From: an uncultured Fretibacterium sp.
GTDB lineage: Bacteria; Synergistota; Synergistia; Synergistales; Aminobacteriaceae
Direction of reading: 5' to 3'
NCBI GenBank assembly: GCA_937900285.1
Contig: CALCEM010000049.1
Span: forward strand, 31,082 to 95,081
Length of the DNA: 64,000 nucleotides
The position numbers and the translations under genes are program-made. The notes under the pieces were generated by a model, which saw only the letters and a program-made list of their open reading frames with translations, made no database searches and was not told the origin of the DNA. Position 1 is the first letter of the stretch; the number at the start of each line of letters is the position of its first letter. This document shows positions 1-8,788 of this stretch, piece after piece.

Positions 1-1164
1 CGCTGGACAAATACAAAAGCAGGGGAATTTAAAAAAATTTTGGCGGTCATGATGTTAGAAGAAAATTCTGATCCATATGTTTTTATGGAAGATGGAAATT
101 TACACGTGTTGTTTAATTCTGTCAGTGACAAGCTGGAAAAATTGTTTTCACCGTACGAGAATATAAAAATTGAATTGAATTATTCAGGTGAAAATAAAGC
201 CGATTTAATTTTAAAGAGTAACGCCGTGCGAATTGATAAAATGATTTTAAATTCTCCGAGAAGGGTTGCGCTTGAGTTCTTTTTTTCTGAAAATACTGTG
301 ATCACAAAAATTTCTCCAGGCTCAAAAAATAATATTACAGTCGCAAAAAATCCAATTGAAGAGGCAAAATCTAAAAATAAATTCTCGAAGGGTGACCCCG
401 TTTTAATGACGAAGCCATCGGATTTAACGATCCCGTACGCTATTCCTAAAGCCCAGCCGGAAAATAATAATATTAAAACAGCACGAAATAAAAAATTAAT
501 TGTAGTAGATCCCGGACACGGCGGAAAAGATCCCGGAGCTAGAGGAAACGGAATTATTGAGAAAAATATAAATTTATCGATAGGTTTGGAACTGCGGAGA
601 ATTTTATTAACGTTGGGTTATGACGTAATTATGACGAGAACCGGCGACACTTATCCGAGTTTACAGGACAGGACGGACATCGCGAATAATTCCGATGCTG
701 ATTTATTTGTGAGCATTCATGTAAACGCATTGCCCTCAAAATCTTCGATGACCGGATTTGAAATTTATATAATGGCTCTTCCGTCCGATGCTGATTCGTT
801 GAAATTAGCAAAAATTGAAAACCGCGAATATATTGAGGGTAAAGGTTTCGACTCTGAAAACGTTGACCGCCGTACTGAAATGCTGTTAAAAATTTTGGGA
901 GATATGCAGCAAAATAATAAATTAAATGAAAGTTTAGTATTTGCGAGATCGTTATTTAACGCTGGGAAAATTTCCGGGCTTCCAATGCGCAGAATAGCTC
1001 AAGCTCCGTTTTTTGTAATTCGAGGTTCCGGAATGCCTTCGGTGTTATTGGAGACGGGATTTTTAACGAACGCCGGGGAAGCCGCAAATTTAGCGATGCC
1101 TGCATATCAGCACAGAATCGCTCAGGCAATGGCTAACGGAATAAAAAAATATTTAGAAGACTAA
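1..1164 (+). CDS. N-acetylmuramoyl-L-alanine amidase (Amidase_3), 5' end outside the window
   Basis: Zinc amidase that cuts the bond between N-acetylmuramic acid and the stem peptide of peptidoglycan, acting outside the cytoplasmic membrane during cell separation. The frame is open from base 1, so the N-terminus lies outside the window. The first possible in-frame start (TTG at 40) has no ribosome binding site and is probably internal. The first 110 or so visible residues look like the end of an AMIN-type targeting domain, followed by a low-complexity linker. Catalytic motifs are DPGHGG (508-525, zinc His), IIEKN (553-567, zinc Glu), SIHVNA (712-729, zinc His) and LLETGF (1045-1062, catalytic Glu). 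A GerMN gene follows after 25 bases, so the two are probably cotranscribed. The family is certain; the exact subfamily is not. Confidence 0.93.
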   Translation, partial: RWTNTKAGEFKKILAVMMLEENSDPYVFMEDGNLHVLFNSVSDKLEKLFSPYENIKIELNYSGENKADLILKSNAVRIDKMILNSPRRVALEFFFSENTVITKISPGSKNNITVAKNPIEEAKSKNKFSKGDPVLMTKPSDLTIPYAIPKAQPENNNIKTARNKKLIVVDPGHGGKDPGARGNGIIEKNINLSIGLELRRILLTLGYDVIMTRTGDTYPSLQDRTDIANNSDADLFVSIHVNALPSKSSMTGFEIYIMALPSDADSLKLAKIENREYIEGKGFDSENVDRRTEMLLKILGDMQQNNKLNESLVFARSLFNAGKISGLPMRRIAQAPFFVIRGSGMPSVLLETGFLTNAGEAANLAMPAYQHRIAQAMANGIKKYLED

Positions 1165-1189
1165 AAAATTAAAGGAGGGATTTTAAATT

Positions 1190-1981
1190 TTGCCTCAAAA
1201 CGAATCAAGACGAAATATAAATATAAATATAAATTCAAATTCTGAACGTCCTGCGCGTCCTGCTCATGCTCCAAGAAGACGGCCGATTAATGCGGGCAAT
1301 AATCCAAACGCTAGAAGAGTCCGTCACCGTTCTGCGCGAAAATTTGAAGACAATAAAAAAACTCCGTTAATGCTGAAATTATTATCAATTTTGGGATTAA
1401 TAATGATGTGCATTGTCGCGGGTTATGCTGGAACTTCCTGGCTGATGGACATGTTAAATCAAAAATGGCTCTTGAAACCTGAAAACAGAATTGAAAATCA
1501 GGAGGATTTAGCGAGGCTGCAAGATTCCGAAAATAAACGCGCTGAAAAAATTTTAAATTCTGGAAATTCTCAAGTCTCGTATATTTTATATCACGTCAAT
1601 GAAGATAATATTTCGGAGGTCAGAAAAAATTTTTTATCGAGGACTCAAGAGGATAATATGTCGGATGTATTTGAAAATATATTATTGTTGAGCAATGTTC
1701 CGGACAACGACAAAATAAAAGTTTTACACGTATTTTTAAAAGATGACACGGTGTTTTTTGATTTAAGTGCGCAGTTTGAAAAATCTCTTGAATTATTGGG
1801 GCAGCGTTCGAGCTTGTTATTATTGACCGGAATTGTAAAGAGCATGACGGAAAATTTTAAGCCTGTAACGCAGGTGAGATTTTTAATTGAATCGAAGACC
1901 CCAAAATCTGGCGGAGCGGTTGATTTAAGTAACGCGTGGAGGATGCCGGAAAGCGCTCAAAATAAAAATGAATCTGCCTGA
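1190..1981 (+). CDS. GerMN domain membrane protein
   Basis: Probable envelope protein of 263 residues. The first 55 residues are rich in Arg, Asn and Pro and should be cytoplasmic. One membrane helix follows (about residues 59-83), then a 170-residue outer part. The C-terminal half, with a VFFDLS core strand and an LLLLTGIVKSM helix, matches the GerMN fold, which is found in spore germination proteins but also in non-sporulating bacteria next to cell-wall amidases. Translation starts at a TTG preceded by AAAGGAGGG. The 3' end overlaps rdgB by 14 bases, so amidase, GerMN protein and rdgB form one operon. A role in peptidoglycan binding or amidase control is inference from the neighbourhood. 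Confidence 0.75.
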   Translation: MPQNESRRNINININSNSERPARPAHAPRRRPINAGNNPNARRVRHRSARKFEDNKKTPLMLKLLSILGLIMMCIVAGYAGTSWLMDMLNQKWLLKPENRIENQEDLARLQDSENKRAEKILNSGNSQVSYILYHVNEDNISEVRKNFLSRTQEDNMSDVFENILLLSNVPDNDKIKVLHVFLKDDTVFFDLSAQFEKSLELLGQRSSLLLLTGIVKSMTENFKPVTQVRFLIESKTPKSGGAVDLSNAWRMPESAQNKNESA

Positions 1982-2558
1982 AAAATTAGTGATAGCCACC
2001 GGGAATTATAATAAATACCGCGAATTTGAATATATTATAAAAAAAATTGTCGGCCATGACATAAAGACTAAAATAATTTTTGCGCCGGAAATTTCAAAAT
2101 TAACAATTGATGAAACCGGGAGTACTTATGCTGAGAACGCTATTTTAAAGGCTGAAGCATGGAGCAAAAAAATAAATTTGCCGTGTTTAGCTGATGACAG
2201 CGGCCTTGAAGTTGAAATTTTAAATGGTGCTCCCGGTTTATATTCTGCTCGAATAGTTGAGGGCGATGACGATAAAAAAATTAAATGGCTGCTCGAAAAT
2301 TTAAATAATAAAAATAATCGTAATGCGAAATTTGTCGCAGTTCTGGCTTTAAAAATTCCAGGTGAAAAAATTATTTTAAGTGAAGGCACATGCAAGGGAA
2401 AAATAAATAAATATCCTGCTGGAAATAATGGATTTGGTTATGATCCTGTATTTATTCCGGAAGGATTTAATTTGACGTTTGCGCAAATGGATTTTAAGTC
2501 AAAAAATTTAATTTCTCACAGGGCTGAAGCATTTAAAAATTTAATTAAACTCCCTTAA
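1968..2558 (+). CDS. rdgB: XTP/dITP pyrophosphatase (RdgB/Ham1 family)
   Basis: House-cleaning nucleotidase that hydrolyses dITP, XTP and related deaminated purine triphosphates to monophosphates, keeping them out of DNA and RNA. At 196 residues it is the usual family length. Motifs visible in order: ATGNYNKYREF (substrate loop, residues 10-20), LADDSGLEV (catalytic Asp pair), GAPGLYSAR, NGFGYDPVF and SHRAEAF near the C-terminus. The ATG lies inside the 3' end of the GerMN gene, suggesting coupled translation. No terminator hairpin is visible before the next gene. Confidence 0.95.
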   Translation: MNLPEKLVIATGNYNKYREFEYIIKKIVGHDIKTKIIFAPEISKLTIDETGSTYAENAILKAEAWSKKINLPCLADDSGLEVEILNGAPGLYSARIVEGDDDKKIKWLLENLNNKNNRNAKFVAVLALKIPGEKIILSEGTCKGKINKYPAGNNGFGYDPVFIPEGFNLTFAQMDFKSKNLISHRAEAFKNLIKLP

Positions 2559-2665
2559 AAATAAACAGATAAATTTTAATATCCGAAATTAATTAAGGAT
2601 CATTTTACGTAACTAATATTATATAATTTCCGTGTTGATAAATTTTAAGATAAGGGAGTGTTGTA

Positions 2666-4198
2666 ATGAAACTAAAAATTTTTATGGCTGTTTTAATTTT
2701 GACACTCATAATTTTTCCGGCACATGCTCATGAAATTATTTCAGGTGATGTAATAGTTGTATTTAAACCGCGAGATAAAGAAAAAAAAATTTCTGCTTCG
2801 GATTTCGGCATGGGTTCGGAGGCGTTTCGGGTTGCTTCAATAGCTACGGAGTCTGGTGCTTGGGTTAAAAATACATATCCGAATATTTCCCAAGTAGATA
2901 ATAATGTTTTTGCTTTGCTGCATTCTGACACGATAAGCTCAGAAGAGCTTATAAAAGAATTGTCAAAACGTTCTGATGTTGTAGCAGTTTCACCAAATTA
3001 TAAAGTTTATGCTGCAGTGATCCCAAATGATACTTATACTCCATCAAATAATGACGGTTTATGGGGATTAAAATATATAAACGCTCCTGAAGCTTGGGAA
3101 ATTACTAAAGGTAACGAAAATATTTACATTGCTGTTTTAGATTCTGGAATTGATTATGAAAACCCCGATATATCTGCTAATTATGACAGAACGTACAGCA
3201 AAAATTTTCTTAGCGGTTCTGATACAGTAAAAGATGAAAACGGACACGGTACACATGTATCGGGAACAATAGGAGCAGTCGGAAATAACAGCTTAGGAAT
3301 ATGCGGAGTAAACTGGAACGTTAAATTAATTGGATTAAGAGCGCTTAACTCTGGAGGTTCCGGAAATGTTTCGGATGTAATAAAAGCTGTAGATTATTTG
3401 ACCGGTTTATTAAATGACGATCCAAATTTAAAAGTTGCTGCGGTAAATTTATCGATTGAAGGATATTTTTCAACTGTTCCAAATTATAATAATGTGATAA
3501 CTGATGCATTTTGGCGAGCGTTAAAAGCTCTTGACAGTTTAAACAGAACTTTAATTGTAGTAGCTGCAGGAAATGGCGGAATAGCTGTCGGACAACCTGC
3601 TACGACGAAAGGTAACAATCACTCAGCGGGGCAGTATGTATACCCGGCTTCATATCCCGGATTACATAATATGATTTCGGTTTCAGCATTAGATCAAGAC
3701 GGAAGTATAGCAGAATTTTCAAATACAAATGCAACAATTTCTGCACCAGGCGTAAATATTTTAAGCACTTGGCGTCAAAATGCTACGGATTATGTTACAA
3801 GTGACGGAACAAGTTTAAAAATTAATAAAGGGACTTCAATGGCTGCGCCTCATGTTTCCGGTGCTGCTGGTTTATTGCTTTCGGTTATGCCGGACAGAAC
3901 GGCGTATCAAATTAAAACGGCATTGCTCGGAAATTATAATTTAACATCTTCTGAAGGTGAAACAAGTTTATTAAATATAAATAGTGCCATCGCTTATCAA
4001 AATGCCCATACTGATTTAGCTTCAGAGCCGGAAAAAACTGAATATGATACTTATCAAGATGACGTAACTTCCACCGAAGATAATAGTAGCGGTGGCGGAG
4101 GTTCTGGCGGATGTAATTCGTTTAATAATATTTTAATTTTGTCGTTGTGCGCAGTATTTTTAATTAAAATTAAATTTAATAAGCTTGTAAAAAAATAA
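2666..4198 (+). CDS. Secreted subtilisin-like serine protease with Synergist-CTERM anchor
   Basis: S8 family protease of 510 residues. A signal peptide covers about residues 1-21, followed by an inhibitor-I9-like propeptide (about 27-117) beginning GDVIVVFKP. The catalytic domain has Asp159 (AVLDSGID), His194 (GHGTHVSG), oxyanion Asn303 (VAAGN) and Ser391 (GTSMAAPHVSGAA), so the full triad is present. After a short acidic linker comes GGGGSGGCN (Cys483), a hydrophobic helix and a Lys-rich tail. This is the layout of the Synergist-CTERM sorting signal, thought to be cleaved or lipid-linked at the cell surface by analogy with other CTERM systems. The ATG follows AAGGGAGTG. A TATAAT hexamer lies at 2622-2627 without a convincing -35. 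A role in extracellular protein breakdown is inference. Confidence 0.92.
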   Translation: MKLKIFMAVLILTLIIFPAHAHEIISGDVIVVFKPRDKEKKISASDFGMGSEAFRVASIATESGAWVKNTYPNISQVDNNVFALLHSDTISSEELIKELSKRSDVVAVSPNYKVYAAVIPNDTYTPSNNDGLWGLKYINAPEAWEITKGNENIYIAVLDSGIDYENPDISANYDRTYSKNFLSGSDTVKDENGHGTHVSGTIGAVGNNSLGICGVNWNVKLIGLRALNSGGSGNVSDVIKAVDYLTGLLNDDPNLKVAAVNLSIEGYFSTVPNYNNVITDAFWRALKALDSLNRTLIVVAAGNGGIAVGQPATTKGNNHSAGQYVYPASYPGLHNMISVSALDQDGSIAEFSNTNATISAPGVNILSTWRQNATDYVTSDGTSLKINKGTSMAAPHVSGAAGLLLSVMPDRTAYQIKTALLGNYNLTSSEGETSLLNINSAIAYQNAHTDLASEPEKTEYDTYQDDVTSTEDNSSGGGGSGGCNSFNNILILSLCAVFLIKIKFNKLVKK

Positions 4199-4244
4199 AT
4201 GTGCTGATAAAATTTCACGCGTTGTAAATAAAAAATTAATTATT

Positions 4245-4319
4245 GCCGACGTGGCTCAGTGGTAGAGCAGTGCACTCGTAATGCACAGGTCAACGGTTCA
4301 AATCCGTTCGTCGGCTCCA
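4245..4319 (+). tRNA. tRNA-Thr (anticodon CGT)
   Basis: A 75-base cloverleaf can be folded by eye. The acceptor stem is GCCGACG with CGTCGGC, the D arm GCTC/GAGC, the anticodon stem GTGCA/TGCAC around loop CTCGTAA, and the T arm AACGG/CCGTT around TTCAAAT. The discriminator is T and CCA is encoded. The anticodon CGT reads the threonine codon ACG. It stands alone between the protease and a terminator. Confidence 0.95.
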
Positions 4320-4353
4320 TGATGAAAATGAGAATTAAATAAAAAAAATATTT

Positions 4354-4396
4354 CCTCGAAGTTTGTGTATAAAATGAGCTTCGGGGATTTTTTTAT
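4354..4396 (+). terminator. Intrinsic terminator after tRNA-Thr
   Basis: CCTCGAAG (4354-4361) pairs with CTTCGGGG (4379-4386), with one G-U pair, and is followed by a T-rich run. It sits 35 bases after the tRNA. It also argues against the longer reading of the next gene, whose upstream in-frame codons would run through this hairpin. Confidence 0.75.
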
Positions 4397-4427
4397 ATTT
4401 TTATTTTATATTGACGAGGTGAAATTT

Positions 4428-5375
4428 ATGCATTTAGATTTTTTTGTGGTAATGTCGAATTTAGCCGGGTTATTTTTTTTAATAGCAGCTGGATTTTTAG
4501 GTGTGAAACTAAAATTATTAAAACCCGAATACGTCAGCACATTTTCAACCCTCCTGATGAATATAACATTACCGTGTACAATTTTTGTCTCGCTTGTTAC
4601 GCGGGAATACGATCCGAAATTTATACATGACAGTTTATTAATAATATTTATCGGGTTAATATGCTTTCCAGTTATGTTATATGTTTCAAAATTCATCTCA
4701 AAATTTTTTGGAGTGCCGAAAAGCAGTCGCGGAACGTGGTCATTTTGTTGTGCGTTTTCGAATACTGGATTTATGGGCTTTCCGATTTGTTTAAATTTAT
4801 TTGGTCCGGAAGGCATGGCGTTATCTGTTATGCATAATATAGCGTTTAACGTTCATATTTATACTATTGGAGCTATAGAAATGAGCCGTGACGGTGAAAA
4901 TAAAAGCACTGCACATAAAATTAACTTTAAAAAAATTATTTTCAGCAGTTTAAATTATGCGACAGTCTTGAGTTTAATATTTTATTTTGCAAATATAAAA
5001 GTTCCAACGATGATTTTAACGCCTTTAAAATATTTATCGGATATAACGGTCCCGATGTCAATGTTAATAATCGGCATAATTTTAGGCAGGACTTCGGGAA
5101 AAGAATTATTAACGGACAAAAACGCATATACCAGCGCGCTATTAAGATTAATAATTTATCCGGTTATAATGAGCTTCGTTTTAAAATTATTTAATTTCTC
5201 AAATCCCTTAATTGCCGCCGTGACAATCGTAGTAAATTCCATGCCTGCCGCAAGTGTTACATCTGTTCTCGCAAATATGTATAACGGTGATATAGATTTG
5301 GCTGCTAAAGTAATGTTCGTGCATAATATTTTATGTATGATAACGATCCCTGCGATCTGCGCAGTATTATTATAA
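4428..5375 (+). CDS. AEC (auxin efflux carrier) family transporter
   Basis: Membrane carrier of 315 residues with about ten hydrophobic helices, arranged as two similar halves as in the AEC family; members export or import small organic anions such as malate. Family-like features are an N-terminal helix followed by KLLKPEYVSTFSTLLMNITLPC, a central GFMGFPICLNLFG segment, and a second half with MPAASVTSVLANMYN. The start is ATG 4428, preceded by GACGAGGTG; the frame stays open upstream to 4365 but overlaps the tRNA terminator. It is a single-gene unit ending in a two-way terminator. The substrate cannot be read from sequence. Confidence 0.88.
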   Translation: MHLDFFVVMSNLAGLFFLIAAGFLGVKLKLLKPEYVSTFSTLLMNITLPCTIFVSLVTREYDPKFIHDSLLIIFIGLICFPVMLYVSKFISKFFGVPKSSRGTWSFCCAFSNTGFMGFPICLNLFGPEGMALSVMHNIAFNVHIYTIGAIEMSRDGENKSTAHKINFKKIIFSSLNYATVLSLIFYFANIKVPTMILTPLKYLSDITVPMSMLIIGIILGRTSGKELLTDKNAYTSALLRLIIYPVIMSFVLKLFNFSNPLIAAVTIVVNSMPAASVTSVLANMYNGDIDLAAKVMFVHNILCMITIPAICAVLL

Positions 5376-5388
5376 AAAATAAAAAATT

Positions 5389-5431
5389 CCCCAGCGTGAA
5401 ATTTAAACAGAAATAAAAAATCATTCTGGGG
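5389..5431. terminator. Bidirectional terminator between convergent genes
   Basis: CCCCAG (5389-5394) pairs with CTGGGG (5426-5431). T-rich sequence follows on both strands (AAAATTT on the plus side, AATTTTTTATTTTT on the minus side). It lies between the AEC carrier and the esterase gene, which converge here. Confidence 0.6.
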
Positions 5432-5460
5432 AAAATTTAAATTAATTTATATAATTTATA

Positions 5461-6375
5461 TTACTTGCTTTGATTGAACAGCCAATCTCTTACTGCTTCG
5501 ATTTTATACGCGAAATCAAATGAAAACATATGCTCCGGCGTTCCTATTGATAATGATTCGGGCAGTACACTACCTAATTTAAAACGCACAAAATTTTTAT
5601 TGCTGAATTCTCTTACATTTACATTTAAATCCGGCTTGAGGGCATTGACATCGTTAAAATATTTAAATTCTATATTATCGTTTTCAAACATTTTTATTAC
5701 TTCGCTTTGACCGGTTGAAGCTTTATCATCTCCTGCGGCAGTCACGTAAAAAAATTTTTGAGATTCGATCCCCTTAAGCTCGTTAATATCCCATTGACCT
5801 GAGACAAATAGTTCAGCTGTAAATAAATCCGGGTATTTTGAAGCTAAATATAAAAACGTCATGCATCCCATTGATTGCCCTGTAGCGTAAATTTTTTTTG
5901 TGTCAATTGAGTAATTTTTTATCGCAAAATCTATAAAATTTTTCGTAACGTCAATATAATCGGATACAGTGAAGCCCCGATGATCATCCAGAATTACACC
6001 AGAATAAACTGGAACTATTACTATGCATTTATGTTTTGACTGTTCGTAATCTGAAGCCCAAATTATTCCACCGTAACCTTGTTTTAAGGAGAAATCAGCA
6101 TCTTTACCAACCGAACTGCCGTCAGCTATAAAAAATATCACTGGATATTTATTTGATTCGTCATAATCGTCCGGAAGAAATAGATTATATTGCAAATTTT
6201 TGCCAGAAGCTTCATCAAAATAATTTTTAACTTGAAATTTTGTTAAAGTCTGATTCAGAATTGAATTAAATAATTTATCCTGAGATTTATCAAGCTTAGG
6301 AATTGCGTAAGAGATATTGGCATTTATAAAAAATAAAAGGATTAAAAAAAATTTAATTTCCGTCATTATAATCAT
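5461..6375 (-). CDS. Secreted alpha/beta-hydrolase esterase (PHB depolymerase/feruloyl esterase-like)
   Basis: Predicted extracytoplasmic serine esterase of 304 residues. A signal peptide ends near ISYA (about residue 24). The mature part has the YNLFLPDDYDESNKYPVIFF strand typical of this group, the nucleophile elbow GQSMGC, and a late His in TPEHMFSF. Asp candidates lie in between. Related enzymes release hydroxycinnamates from plant polysaccharides or act on other esters; the substrate here is unknown. Two ATGs are possible (6375 or 6366). Both lie inside the 3' end of speH, so translation is likely coupled with speH. The pairing with a polyamine gene has no obvious functional meaning. Confidence 0.8.
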   Translation of the reverse strand: MIIMTEIKFFLILLFFINANISYAIPKLDKSQDKLFNSILNQTLTKFQVKNYFDEASGKNLQYNLFLPDDYDESNKYPVIFFIADGSSVGKDADFSLKQGYGGIIWASDYEQSKHKCIVIVPVYSGVILDDHRGFTVSDYIDVTKNFIDFAIKNYSIDTKKIYATGQSMGCMTFLYLASKYPDLFTAELFVSGQWDINELKGIESQKFFYVTAAGDDKASTGQSEVIKMFENDNIEFKYFNDVNALKPDLNVNVREFSNKNFVRFKLGSVLPESLSIGTPEHMFSFDFAYKIEAVRDWLFNQSK

Positions 6376-6775
6376 TATAATTTCTATCCTCTTCCCAAGT
6401 TATAAACGAGTGATAAAATTTTTCATCGTCATCATCGAGACCTCTAGTAATTTCCGTAATATGTATATGTTTTGCCTTAACTTTTTCCAGAACAAAATTT
6501 ACTGCGATCATCGGTTCTGTATGCGCTCCGCAAGTATAAATATCTAAAGCCATGTAATTAACTTCCGGCCATGTATGAACAGATAAATGTGACTCGCTTA
6601 TAACAACAACTCCGCTAACACCATTAGGCGGAAATTTATTAAATGTGACCGACCAGACTTGAGCGTGTGCTCTCTTAGCAGCTTCGACTAAAATATCCTG
6701 AAGCAAATTTACATTTGTAATAGTATCATCACAGCCAGAAACTTCGACAATGTAGTGAACTCCTTTAGGTGACAA
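6353..6775 (-). CDS. speH: S-adenosylmethionine decarboxylase proenzyme
   Basis: Pyruvoyl enzyme that decarboxylates S-adenosylmethionine for spermidine synthesis. At 140 residues it fits the short bacterial class. The self-cleavage site is Glu61-Ser62 within VISESHLSVHTWPE. The other processing and catalytic residues align with the Thermotoga type: Ser54, His67 and Cys82. An acidic tail (DDDDEK) follows the core. Translation starts at TTG with GGAGG nine bases upstream. The gene is divergent from iorA. No spermidine synthase is seen in the window. Confidence 0.95.
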   Translation of the reverse strand: MSPKGVHYIVEVSGCDDTITNVNLLQDILVEAAKRAHAQVWSVTFNKFPPNGVSGVVVISESHLSVHTWPEVNYMALDIYTCGAHTEPMIAVNFVLEKVKAKHIHITEITRGLDDDDEKFYHSFITWEEDRNYNDYNDGN

Positions 6776-6940
6776 CTAAATAAGCCTCCTGACAAAAAAA
6801 TATTTACAAATTCTATCATAAAGGCATAAAATTTCAGCGTAACAACGATATAAAAAAATTTAATACTGTGAAATATGAAAATAAATTGATATTATTTAAA
6901 TTCCTATTACACTTCAAAAATTGCATAAGGCAGGTATTAT

Positions 6941-8788
6941 ATGCAAAAAAAATATTTAATGGGTAATGAAGCGATCGCTTTTGGAGCTGTTGCATCAGGT
7001 GTAAATTTGGTTTGCGGTTATCCCGGTACACCTTCAACGGAAGTTCTAGAGACAATAGCAAAATTTAAATTTAAAAATATTTATGTTGAGTGGTCCATAA
7101 ACGAAAAAACTGCGATGGAAATTGCTGCAGGTGCTTCGTATTCAGGAGCCAGAACGCTCGTAACAATGAAACAAATGGGTTTAAATGTCGCGTCCGATCC
7201 GTTAATGTGCGTTGAATATATTGGAGTAAAAGGCGGTATGGTCGTATTAGTTGCAGATGATCCCGGCCCGATTTCATCACAAACTGAACAGGACACCCGG
7301 AAATTTGCCGAATTTTCAAAAGTCCCATGCTTTGATCCAAGCAGCGTAAAAGAAGCGTACGAAATGATTCAAGATGCTTTTGAATTTTCTGAACGTTATT
7401 GCACGCCGGTATTTTTGCGAACGACGACACGTATTTCACACGGTTACGCGTCAATCAATGTAAAAGACCCCGAAGAATATAAAATTAATACGCCCGAAGG
7501 ATTTATAAAAGATTCAAAACGCTGGGTTATATTTCCTAAACTTTCATATTTGAATCACAAAAAAATTTTTTCGCGTAATGTTGAGCTTTCAGATGTTTTT
7601 TCAGAATATAAACGGAATTCAATAATTTACGCCGAACACGAAAATAATAAACGTCTTGGAATTGCGACAGGCGGAATAAGTTTCGGATATGTGTTTGAAG
7701 CGTTGAAAAATAAAAATATAAATGATCAGCTAAATTCAGTTTTTAAAGTTGCGACACCGTATCCATTTCCTGAAAAATTGGCTGTTAAATTTCTGAAAAA
7801 TCTCGATGAAGTAATATGCATCGAAGAATTAGACCCGGTTATTGAGGAAGCATTATTATTAATTTGCGGTAAACATGGACTCAAAACAAAAATTTACGGT
7901 AAAATCTCAAATCACGTTCAAACAGCAGGCGAAAACACTCGCGATTCAGTCCAAAAAGTTATAAACGAGTTTTTAAAATTGCCGGACGCAGACTCAACAC
8001 AAAAAATTTCAATTGAATTACCAATTAGACCGCCGGTTTTATGCGCTGGTTGTCCTCATAGAGCTTCATTTTATGCTGTTAAACAGGCCATGAAAAACAA
8101 TAAAACTATTTATTGCGGTGACATAGGCTGCTACACGCTCGGAAATTCAATGCCTCTCGACATGGTCGACACTTGTTTATGTATGGGTGCAGGACTTGGG
8201 ATCGCTCAAGGAGTATATCACATTGAACCAGATACAAAATGTTTTGCTTTCGTTGGAGATTCAACATTTTTTGCTTCAGCTGTTACGGGAATTATTAACG
8301 CAGTGTATAATCAAACCGAAATGACTTTAATTATTTTGGATAATTCAACGACCGCAATGACAGGCCATCAACCGCATCCCGGAACTGGACGGACTGTAAT
8401 GGGGGAAATAGTTCAAAAAATTGACATTGAGAAAATTTTACGCGGCATCGGTTTAAAAACTGTTGAGACCGTGAACCCTCTGGAGCATAAAAAATCAGTC
8501 GAAACTGTAAAAAAAGTTTCAGATGAACCAGGCGTAAAAGCGATTATTTTTAAATATCCGTGCATAGCCATTAATAAAAAATTAAATTCAATGTCAGTTA
8601 ATTATAAAAAATGTATTGGCTGCCATCGTTGCGTTAATGAAATTGGCTGCCCGGCGTTATTTTATGAAAATGGAAGCGGTAAATTTTCAAAAGTTCTGAT
8701 CGAGTCGAGCCAATGCACGGGCTGTACACTTTGCGCGCAAATTTGTCCGGCTGGTGCGATCGTTAGTACTGAAGAGGAGAAAAAATAA
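6941..8788 (+). CDS. iorA: Indolepyruvate ferredoxin oxidoreductase, alpha subunit
   Basis: Catalytic subunit of the thiamine-diphosphate enzyme that oxidatively decarboxylates aryl pyruvates (indolepyruvate, phenylpyruvate) to aryl-acetyl-CoA with reduction of ferredoxin. The 615 residues hold an N-terminal pyrimidine-binding domain (GNEAIAFGAVASGVNLVCGYPG), a central domain, and a ThDP-binding domain with CAGCPHRASFY and GDIGCYTLG. A two-cluster ferredoxin domain ends the protein: CIGCHRCVNEIGCPA and CTGCTLCAQICPAGA, both for [4Fe-4S] clusters. It overlaps iorB by one base. With the ligase downstream it suggests energy-yielding fermentation of aromatic amino acids. Confidence 0.96.
   Translation: MQKKYLMGNEAIAFGAVASGVNLVCGYPGTPSTEVLETIAKFKFKNIYVEWSINEKTAMEIAAGASYSGARTLVTMKQMGLNVASDPLMCVEYIGVKGGMVVLVADDPGPISSQTEQDTRKFAEFSKVPCFDPSSVKEAYEMIQDAFEFSERYCTPVFLRTTTRISHGYASINVKDPEEYKINTPEGFIKDSKRWVIFPKLSYLNHKKIFSRNVELSDVFSEYKRNSIIYAEHENNKRLGIATGGISFGYVFEALKNKNINDQLNSVFKVATPYPFPEKLAVKFLKNLDEVICIEELDPVIEEALLLICGKHGLKTKIYGKISNHVQTAGENTRDSVQKVINEFLKLPDADSTQKISIELPIRPPVLCAGCPHRASFYAVKQAMKNNKTIYCGDIGCYTLGNSMPLDMVDTCLCMGAGLGIAQGVYHIEPDTKCFAFVGDSTFFASAVTGIINAVYNQTEMTLIILDNSTTAMTGHQPHPGTGRTVMGEIVQKIDIEKILRGIGLKTVETVNPLEHKKSVETVKKVSDEPGVKAIIFKYPCIAINKKLNSMSVNYKKCIGCHRCVNEIGCPALFYENGSGKFSKVLIESSQCTGCTLCAQICPAGAIVSTEEEKK

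Noticed and set aside
629..811. Antisense reading frames inside conserved genes throughout the window
   Set aside because: They lack ribosome binding sites and recognisable motifs and mirror strong coding genes on the other strand.
1203..1235. AAATAT repeats at the start of the GerMN gene as a frame switch
   Set aside because: The unit is 6 bp and stays in frame, encoding an Asn-Ile run.
4365..4427. Longer N-terminus for the AEC carrier
   Set aside because: The upstream codons run through a terminator hairpin and lack a ribosome binding site; ATG 4428 has one.
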